Part shown: positions 1 through 4,640 of the stretch, in pieces
Numbering within the stretch: position 1 is the first letter of the stretch
Layout: every line of letters starts with the position of its first letter
NCBI GenBank assembly: GCA_019118985.1
Contig: DWXX01000069.1
Coordinates: 1 to 5,286, forward strand
DNA length: 5,286 nt
DNA from: Candidatus Faecalibacterium faecipullorum
Lineage (GTDB): Bacteria; Bacillota; Clostridia; Oscillospirales; Ruminococcaceae
Direction of reading: 5' to 3'
Program-made: the position numbers and the translations under genes
Notes under the pieces: model-generated
Database searches by the model: none
What the model was told of the DNA's origin: nothing
The model's input: only the letters and a program-made list of their open reading frames with translations

Positions 1-417
1 TACGACCTCAAGACCAGCAAGGAGTGGATCGAGGTGCACAAGTACGCCGACCCCGAGGCCATGTACCGCGGCGAGATCGGCAAGCTGGGGAACATCCGCT
101 TCATCGAGAGCAGCGAGGCCAAGATCTGGAAGGACGACACCTGCCCCAAGAACGGCACCCCCCAGGGCGAGGAGGCGCAGCAGTACTACGCGGTGTTTGG
201 CACCCTGGTGCTGGGCGCCCACGCCTACGCTGTCACCGAGCTGGAGGGCGGCGGCCTTGAGCACATCGTCAAGCAGCTGGGCTACGGCGACGACCCCCTG
301 AACCAGCGCGCGAGCGTCGGCTGGAAGGGGATGCGCGCCGCCGAGCGGCTGGTGGAGCAGTACATGGTGCGGATCGAGAGCCTGTCGAGCTATTCGGCAG
401 CGGCCGCCGCCAACTGA
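1..417 (+). CDS. Major capsid protein, N4-gp56 family (C-terminal 138 residues; 5' end outside window)
   Basis: This is the C-terminal end of a protein whose start lies upstream; frame 1 is open from the first base and stops at 415-417. The visible part resembles the N4-gp56 family of major capsid proteins, which build the icosahedral phage head. Family-like stretches are HKYADPEAMYRGEIGKL (residues 13-29 of the fragment), a 'gives rise to an epitope' type strand IRFIESSEAKIW (31-42), and a late YYAVFGTLVLGAHAYAVTEL segment followed by a KQLGYGDDPLNQRASVGWKGMRAA region in which capsid subunits usually have their last beta strands and helix. It ends in an Ala-rich tail. A GTG at 34 is in frame but lies inside the conserved region, so it is not the real start. 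It leads the structural operon seen here, with the next gene 22 bases downstream. The family call is from recognition of motifs, not from a search, but fits the neighbours well. Confidence 0.85.
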   Translation, partial: YDLKTSKEWIEVHKYADPEAMYRGEIGKLGNIRFIESSEAKIWKDDTCPKNGTPQGEEAQQYYAVFGTLVLGAHAYAVTELEGGGLEHIVKQLGYGDDPLNQRASVGWKGMRAAERLVEQYMVRIESLSSYSAAAAAN

Positions 418-439
418 GAAAGGACAGGAGGGAACGACC

Positions 440-652
440 ATGGCAGAAGAGAAAGTCCGCATCAAGCTGTTCAAGGACAACGGCCGGTACAAGGGGGACC
501 TGTTCGTCAGCGTCAACGGGGTCAACTACAAGATCCGCCGCGGCGTCGAGGTGGAGGTGCCCCGGTCGGTGGCCGAGGTGCTGGAACACAGCCAGCGGCA
601 GGACGACCTGACCGCCGCACGGATCGCGGCCGCCGAGGAGGCCTGCAGATGA
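440..652 (+). CDS. Small head-associated phage protein, 70 residues
   Basis: An acidic/basic mixed small protein. Residues 21-40 (LFVSVNGVNYKIRRGVEVEV) look like a short beta-rich domain, followed by a helix PRSVAEVLEHSQRQ (41-54) and an Ala/Glu-rich helical tail. The pattern 'xVSVNGxxYxIxRGxxVEVP.xVAEVL' is one I associate with small proteins coded directly after the capsid gene in phages of Firmicutes; their role is not established to my knowledge. Position suggests a head protein, for example a decoration or stabilising protein, but that is inference. The start is well supported: AGGAGG at 426-431 lies 8 bases before the ATG. The gene ends in an ATGA overlap with the next gene, which implies translational coupling. 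Confidence 0.8.
   Translation: MAEEKVRIKLFKDNGRYKGDLFVSVNGVNYKIRRGVEVEVPRSVAEVLEHSQRQDDLTAARIAAAEEACR
635..641 (+). promoter_or_regulatory. Ribosome binding site inside the preceding gene
   Basis: GAGGAGG lies within the last codons of the 70-residue gene, 7 bases before the ATG at 649. With the 4-base ATGA stop/start overlap (649-652) it decides the start of the next gene and points to coupled translation of the two proteins. Confidence 0.7.
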
Positions 653-1032
653 CGGCAGGCGAGGCGATCGCGCAGGCAAGGGCACTGCGTCCGGGCTGCG
701 GCATCGCGGAGGACCGGATGAAGGAGTGGCTGCGCCGGCAGGACGGGGAGATCCGCGCCCGGATGATCGAGCCGGGGGCAGTGGAAGGGTATGAGACGGC
801 GGGGGCCGACCTGCTGTGGGAGGAAGGCGGCCTTGCCGACAGCGCCGAGCTGCTGGCGCCCTTCCCCTTCGACGGGATGTACCCCCATTACCTGTGCGCC
901 ATGGCGGACGCGGCCCTGGGGGAAAACGAGCGGTACGCCGGGGCGATGGCCCGCTGCAACGCGGTGCTGGGGGAATTCGCGGTATGGCTGCGGCAGAACC
1001 ACCAGCCCCCCGCCCGGCAGGTGACCTGGTGA
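649..1032 (+). CDS. Probable head-tail adaptor/connector protein, 127 residues
   Basis: A mostly helical protein. The pattern of an N-terminal helix with Pro-Gly and KEWLRRQDGEIRARM (residues 25-39), a middle loop 'LLAPFPFDGMYPHYLCAMAD' (69-88), and a C-terminal helix with NERYAGAMARCNAVLGEF (92-109) matches small proteins found between capsid and tail genes in gut Firmicute phages, typically carrying 'Y..lY..yl.a.id...gE..rY.n....fn..w.eFa.y..r'. Such proteins are taken to be adaptors that sit below the portal and join it to the tail, the role of T7 gp11 or P22 gp4. Sequence similarity to those is not visible; the call rests on the pattern, the size and the place between capsid and nozzle genes. 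It starts in an ATGA overlap with the gene before, and its stop lies 13 bases before the next start. Confidence 0.65.
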   Translation: MTAGEAIAQARALRPGCGIAEDRMKEWLRRQDGEIRARMIEPGAVEGYETAGADLLWEEGGLADSAELLAPFPFDGMYPHYLCAMADAALGENERYAGAMARCNAVLGEFAVWLRQNHQPPARQVTW

Positions 1033-1045
1033 GGAGGGAGAAAGG

Positions 1046-2917
1046 ATGTATCTGCCTGAACTGCCCGCACTGAAGAACAGCCGCCGGCAGCTGCGGGTGT
1101 TCGGCGGGCTGAACGAGACCTACGGCTGCACCGAGGCCGAGTACGGCGAGGGAAAGAACTTTTCGAGCAGGGACTTCCCGGCGCTGTCCACCCGGACCCC
1201 GCGGCGGAAGCTGCGCGCCCTGGACGGGGCGGACGGGATGTACCACCTGAACGGTTTGGTATGGATCCGCGGCGGGAGCCTGACCTATACCCCCGACGAC
1301 GGGTCGGAGGCCGTCACCCTGACCGGACAGCTGACGAGCGGCAAAAAGGCCCTGGTGGGGATCGGCACGAAGGTGCTGATCTTCCCCGACAAGGCGGCCT
1401 TTGACACGGCGGACGGCACCCTCAAACCGCTGGGCGCAGACTGGGGCGGCGGGGGCGCGGCGGTGGAGATGACCCCCTGCGACGCCGAGGGCAACACCTA
1501 CACCGTCGGCAGCTGGGGCGCCGCCGAACCCGAGGACCCCGAGGACGGGGAGGTCTTTCTGAAGGTGGTGAGCGAGTCGAGCCCCTGGAACGCCGACGGG
1601 GTGCTGGAAGTGTACAGCAGCTCGCTGGAGCGGTGGACGGCGGTCACGCTGGACCACTGCAGGATCAGCGCCGAGGGAATCGGGGCGGACTTCGCCGTCT
1701 GGGACACCGTCACGGTGGCGGGGACGGTGGCCGCGGCGGCCGGCCTGTGCGACGACCTGGACGGCGAGAAGGTGATCTACGCCGCAGACGAGGACTGGCT
1801 GGTGGTCCGCATCACCCCCGGCGGGGAGCATTTTTACGGCCGGCTGCTGCAGACCGGGCTGACGGCGAGCTGGACCAGCCTGGACGGCAAGAGCACCCTG
1901 CCCTACACCGCCGAACAGGCGGTGCGCTGCACCCGCCGGGTGCCCGACCTCGACTACCTGACCGAGTGCGACAACCGGGTGTGGGGCTGCTCGGGCAGCG
2001 AGAACGTCATCTACGCCTGCAAGCTGGGGGACCCCACCAACTGGTTCTCCTACCGCAGCACCGCCGCCGACAGCTACGCGGTGACGGTGGGCAGCGACGG
2101 GGACTTCACCGGGGCGGCGACCTGCATGGGGTATGTCCTCTTCTTCAAGGAGAACAGCCTGCACAAGCTGTGCGGGTCAAAGCCGTCCGACTTTCAGCTG
2201 AGCAGCCTGCGGTGCCGCGGGGTGGCCAAACACGCCGCCGAGAGCCTCTGCGTCATCAATGAGACGCTGTACTACCTCTCCCCCGAGGGGGTGATGGCCT
2301 GGGACGGCAGCCTGCCGGTCAAGGTGTCGGGCTGCCTCGATGCGAGCGGGCTGGCCGGGGTGCAGCGGGCCGCCGGCGGCTGGCTGGACGGCCGGTACTA
2401 CCTCTACCTGCAGTGGGCGGGCAGGGCCCGGCTGCTGGTCTACGACACCGAGCGGGGCCTCTGGCACGAGGAGGACCCCGGCCCATCGGGGCAGCTGGAG
2501 ATGCTGTCCACCGGGCGGCAGCTCTATCTGTGGGACGGCGCGGCCCTCTGGGCGGCCGGGCCCCCGCGGGACGAGGACGCCGCCATCGCCGGGGGGAGCG
2601 GGCAGGAGGAACAGGCCATCCCCTTCGAGATGGTGACCGGCGAGATGGGCCTGGAAGAGAGCGAGGACAAGTACCTCGCCCACCTGGTCCTGCGGCTGGA
2701 CGCCGAGCCCGGCACCACCCTGACGGTGTGGGCAAGCTGCGACGGCGGCCCCTGGGAAAAGCTGGCCGCCGCCGGCATCCACGGGGAAAAGGAGAAGCTG
2801 CGCATCCCCCTGACCCCGCGCCGCCACGACACGCTGCGGCTGCGGCTGAGCGGCAGCGGGCGGCTGACCCTGCGCAGCATCGGCCGCACCGCCGCCCCCG
2901 CCAAAGGCGGGCTGTGA
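1046..2917 (+). CDS. Probable tail nozzle/stopper protein, beta-propeller type, 623 residues
   Basis: A large beta-rich protein. The strongest landmark is residues 309-333, where DNRVWGCSGSENVIYACK is followed by LGDPTNW and then DSYAVTVGSDGDFTGAATC (342-360). The theme 'eNRvWg....niYaS.lGdptnW' with a following 'GdgG.ita.......Lv.fk....h.l.G' is typical of nozzle proteins of short-tailed phages (P22 gp10 type), which close the tail and hold packaged DNA. Further blade-like repeats follow: LYYLSPEGVMAWDG (408-421), ARLLVYDTERGLWHEED (461-477), RQLYLWDGAALWAAG (491-505). Residues 527-614 look like a separate beta-sandwich ending. At 623 residues it is longer than P22 gp10 (about 470) and shorter than T7 gp12 (about 790). 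The N-terminus (RQLRVFGGLNETYGCTEAEY, 15-33) fits the 'FGGLN' opening seen in related phage proteins. AGGAGG at 1032-1037, overlapping the previous stop, lies 8 bases before ATG. No signal peptide or membrane segment is seen. Confidence 0.7.
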   Translation: MYLPELPALKNSRRQLRVFGGLNETYGCTEAEYGEGKNFSSRDFPALSTRTPRRKLRALDGADGMYHLNGLVWIRGGSLTYTPDDGSEAVTLTGQLTSGKKALVGIGTKVLIFPDKAAFDTADGTLKPLGADWGGGGAAVEMTPCDAEGNTYTVGSWGAAEPEDPEDGEVFLKVVSESSPWNADGVLEVYSSSLERWTAVTLDHCRISAEGIGADFAVWDTVTVAGTVAAAAGLCDDLDGEKVIYAADEDWLVVRITPGGEHFYGRLLQTGLTASWTSLDGKSTLPYTAEQAVRCTRRVPDLDYLTECDNRVWGCSGSENVIYACKLGDPTNWFSYRSTAADSYAVTVGSDGDFTGAATCMGYVLFFKENSLHKLCGSKPSDFQLSSLRCRGVAKHAAESLCVINETLYYLSPEGVMAWDGSLPVKVSGCLDASGLAGVQRAAGGWLDGRYYLYLQWAGRARLLVYDTERGLWHEEDPGPSGQLEMLSTGRQLYLWDGAALWAAGPPRDEDAAIAGGSGQEEQAIPFEMVTGEMGLEESEDKYLAHLVLRLDAEPGTTLTVWASCDGGPWEKLAAAGIHGEKEKLRIPLTPRRHDTLRLRLSGSGRLTLRSIGRTAAPAKGGL

Positions 2918-2950
2918 CATGCCCGGCAACAAAGGAAAGGAGGCAGGACC

Positions 2951-3151
2951 ATGGCGAGCATCGCAGGACTGAACAAACTGGGGCTGCCCCGGCTGAGCAG
3001 CCGGATGGACCCCGAGGACGCGCGGGCCATCCGCAACTACCTCTACCAGATGCAGGAGCAGCTGCAGTACGTGCTCACCAACATCGACACCGAAAACCTC
3101 TCGGATGGGCTGAAGAGCCGTCTGGGGGAGACCGGCGGCAGCGCCGGATGA
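2951..3151 (+). CDS. Small helical phage protein of unknown role, 66 residues
   Basis: A short protein with a Pro-containing N-terminus (GLPRLSSRMDPEDARAI, residues 11-27) and one long amphipathic helix NYLYQMQEQLQYVLTNI (29-45), then NLSDGLKSRL and a Gly/Ser end. The 'nYL.ql.EQLrYvltNid.eNls' signature recurs, as I remember it, in small tail-region proteins and in the N-terminal parts of tail-tip or receptor-binding proteins of Clostridia phages, so it may be an attachment or trimerising element; the function is not known. AAAGGAGG at 2936-2943 sits 7 bases before the ATG. The gene follows the nozzle gene by 33 bases and precedes the ejection-type gene by 19. By position it could fill the slot of a tail needle or plug, as gp26 in P22, but there is no sequence evidence for that. 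Confidence 0.75.
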   Translation: MASIAGLNKLGLPRLSSRMDPEDARAIRNYLYQMQEQLQYVLTNIDTENLSDGLKSRLGETGGSAG

Positions 3152-3170
3152 GAAAGGAGGAAGCCAGGAC

Positions 3171-4448
3171 ATGGCGTCCAAAAACAAGAAGGACCCCTAC
3201 AGCACCCGGGGCCTGAACGACAAGGCGGCGGTGCAGCAGGCGCTGGCCGCGGCCGAGTACCAGCCCGGCGCGGCGGTCAGCGCGGCGGCAAGCGACCTCG
3301 CGCAGCTGCAGTCCAGCAGGCCGGTCGACTACCAGAGCCAGTACCAGGGGCAGATCGACAGCCTGCTGGACCAGGCGATGGAGCGGGAGAGCTTTTCCTA
3401 CAACCACGCGGCCGACCCCCTCTACCGCCAGTACGCCCAGGCCTACCGGCAGAACGCCCACGACGCGAGCACCGACGCCGCGGCCCAGGCGGCCGCCCTG
3501 ACGGGGGGCTACGGCTCGAGCTACGCCGCCAGCGCCGCGCAGCAGGCCTACCAGCAGCAGATGAACGGGCTGAACAGCATCATCCCCACCCTGTACAGCC
3601 TGGCGCTGGACAGCTACACCAGCGAGGGCGACAGGCTGATGGACGAGATCAGCGCCCTGAGCGCCCAGGAGCAGAGCGCGCAGGACCGCTACTACCGCCA
3701 GCTGGAGGACTACTACGCCCGGCTGGAGCAGGGGCAGGCGGCCTATGAGGCGGCCTACGCCCAGGACTACGGCGAATACACCGACTACCTGAACAACCTG
3801 AACAGCCTCTACGGCTACTACAGCCAGCAGGAGGAGGCGGAAGCCGCCCGCAACCAGCAGACCTTCAACAATGTGATGAGCGTGCTGGGGCTGCTGGGCA
3901 ACGCGGCGCAGCTGGCCATCAGCGGCACCACCGGGCTGGGCTCGCTGGTCAGCGGGCTGGCGCAGGCGGGCTACGGCATCTACGCCGACAGCCGCGACTA
4001 CGAGGCCGCCCGCGCCGACGCCGCCTGGGAGCAGCAGATGCAGGAGCGGATGTACGCCGACGGGCTGAGCCGGCAGAGCTACGAGGACAGCCTGGCCGCG
4101 CAGCAGTACCAGGACGCGCTGAGCCAGCAGCAGTTCGACAACGACGTCGCCAGCCAGAAGCTGGCCATCGCCCAGGGCGAGTGGGCGCTCAAGCGCAGCC
4201 AGGCCGAGCAGGAGGCCGCCGCAGCCAGCCTGCGGGCCGCGGGCCGCGCCGCCGGCGGCAGTACGGGCGCCGGCAGCAGCCCCTCGGGCGGCGGCACCGG
4301 CAGCACCGGCGGCAGTGCCGGCAGCGCCGCGCCGGCAGCATCGTCGGGCGGCATCGACTACCAGACCTTCGCCAACCAGATGCGCAGCCGCGGCTATACC
4401 ATCGCCGAGATCAAGGAAATGTTCGACCTTCTGCGGGCAAACCGCTGA
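3171..4448 (+). CDS. Probable internal virion (DNA ejection) protein, 425 residues
   Basis: Extremely rich in Ala, Gln, Tyr and Ser, with long helical stretches. Domains seen: a polar N-terminus (1-50); a region around SFSYNHAADPLYRQYAQAYR (74-93) leading to AAAQAAALTGGYGSSYAASA (103-122) and QQAYQQQMNGLNSIIP; a Tyr/Glu/Gln coiled-coil-like stretch (150-230); a single hydrophobic, Gly-rich segment from VMSVLGLLGNAAQLAI (235-250) to about 271, long enough to cross a membrane; a second charged helical stretch (272-355); a Gly/Ser linker (362-394); and a helical end, YQTFANQMRSRGYTIAEIKE (397-416). The 'dPlYqqY...y...g..A..dt..qAaaLTGGygsSYA....qQaY' pattern is familiar from prophages of gut Clostridia, usually left as hypothetical. 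A packaged protein that is ejected with the DNA and lines a channel across the envelope is the inference I favour, from composition, the hydrophobic segment and the place after the nozzle. A short tape-measure-like protein is the alternative. AAAGGAGG (3153-3160) lies 10 bases before the start; a terminator follows 6 bases after the stop. Confidence 0.65.
   Translation: MASKNKKDPYSTRGLNDKAAVQQALAAAEYQPGAAVSAAASDLAQLQSSRPVDYQSQYQGQIDSLLDQAMERESFSYNHAADPLYRQYAQAYRQNAHDASTDAAAQAAALTGGYGSSYAASAAQQAYQQQMNGLNSIIPTLYSLALDSYTSEGDRLMDEISALSAQEQSAQDRYYRQLEDYYARLEQGQAAYEAAYAQDYGEYTDYLNNLNSLYGYYSQQEEAEAARNQQTFNNVMSVLGLLGNAAQLAISGTTGLGSLVSGLAQAGYGIYADSRDYEAARADAAWEQQMQERMYADGLSRQSYEDSLAAQQYQDALSQQQFDNDVASQKLAIAQGEWALKRSQAEQEAAAASLRAAGRAAGGSTGAGSSPSGGGTGSTGGSAGSAAPAASSGGIDYQTFANQMRSRGYTIAEIKEMFDLLRANR
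4254..4352 (+). repeat. Gly/Ser low-complexity linker within the ejection-type gene
   Basis: Residues 362-394 are almost only Gly, Ser, Ala, Thr and Pro, coded by short GGC/AGC/GCC-rich units such as GGCAGCACCGGCGGCAG. It separates the helical body from a conserved-looking helical end, so it is probably a flexible tether. The repeated units are also a likely place for slippage and length differences between relatives. Confidence 0.7.
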
Positions 4449-4454
4449 CCCCCC

Positions 4455-4490
4455 AGGCCCCCGGCCCATCAAGCGGCCGGGGGCCTTTCT
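4455..4490 (+). terminator. Rho-independent terminator of the structural operon
   Basis: A perfect 12-bp inverted repeat, AGGCCCCCGGCC (4455-4466) and GGCCGGGGGCCT (4475-4486), encloses an 8-base loop and is followed by TTCT. The stem is very GC-rich; the T run is short and interrupted. It begins 6 bases after the stop of the last structural gene, so it would end that transcript and insulate the following gene. Confidence 0.85.
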
Positions 4491-4497
4491 GCGCCTG

Positions 4498-4518
4498 TTG
4501 CTTTACAAAATAAAGCAA
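4498..4518. repeat. Inverted repeat TTGCTTTA / TAAAGCAA, left member of a pair
   Basis: A perfect 8-bp palindrome, TTGCTTTA (4498-4505) and TAAAGCAA (4511-4518), separated by CAAAA. It lies just after the terminator and about 24 bases before the TTGACA box. It is not followed by a T run, so it does not look like a second terminator for plus-strand transcripts. It shares its half-site with the repeat at 4584-4607; a repressor operator is a possible reading. Confidence 0.6.
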
Positions 4519-4541
4519 AACATGAAATTTGCTAAACCGGC

Positions 4542-4576
4542 TTGACACACGGGGGGTATGATTAAATGGGTATAAA
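4542..4576 (+). promoter_or_regulatory. Candidate promoter region for the lipoprotein gene
   Basis: A perfect sigma-70/sigma-A type -35 box, TTGACA (4542-4547), is followed by AT-rich DNA with several -10-like hexamers: TATGAT (4557-4562), TTAAAT (4562-4567) and TATAAA (4571-4576). None is at the standard 17-base distance; the spacings are 9, 14 and 23. GGGTAT occurs twice, at 4554 and 4568. The place, between a terminator and a gene of a different kind, makes a promoter very likely here, but the exact -10 cannot be chosen. Confidence 0.5.
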
Positions 4577-4583
4577 TAACGAA

Positions 4584-4607
4584 ATAAAGCGCGCTGATCC
4601 GCTTTAT
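4584..4607. repeat. Inverted repeat ATAAAGCG / CGCTTTAT, right member of a pair
   Basis: A perfect 8-bp inverted repeat, ATAAAGCG (4584-4591) and CGCTTTAT (4600-4607), with an 8-base centre. It contains the same TAAAGC/GCTTTA half-sites as the repeat at 4498-4518 and lies between the candidate promoter and the start codon at 4641. It could be a downstream operator or a hairpin in the 5' leader of the mRNA. Confidence 0.6.
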
Positions 4608-4640
4608 GAAAGCATATTTTGAGCAAAGCGAGGTCTTACT

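Noticed and set aside
269..2164. A 631-codon open frame on the minus strand, opposite the small head genes and the nozzle gene
   Set aside because: It is long only because GC-rich plus-strand codons rarely yield stops on the opposite strand. Its product is low-complexity (Pro, Arg, Ala, Gly, Val), it crosses four plausible plus-strand genes, and the plus-strand genes have good ribosome binding sites.
2919..2972. A 17-codon frame starting with the ATG just after the nozzle stop
   Set aside because: It has no clear ribosome binding site and overlaps the well-placed start of the 66-residue gene in another frame.
2177..3187. A 336-codon minus-strand open frame opposite the end of the nozzle gene
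   Set aside because: It is another GC-driven shadow without recognisable motifs, covering two plus-strand genes with clear starts.
2413..3216. A 267-codon plus-strand frame overlapping the nozzle, the 66-residue gene and the next start
   Set aside because: The product is an Arg/Gly/Ala-rich frame-shadow. The overlapping frames have the motifs and the ribosome binding sites.
3075..4472. A 465-codon minus-strand open frame opposite the ejection-type gene
   Set aside because: Its Leu/Val/Gly/Ala runs mirror the CAG, GCC and TAC codons of the plus-strand gene. It also runs into the terminator, and nothing in it looks like a folded family.
4491..4640. A possible tRNA or attachment site in the AT-rich gap
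   Set aside because: No cloverleaf, T-loop or tRNA 3' end can be traced, and no direct repeat pair or integrase gene is in the window to support an att site.
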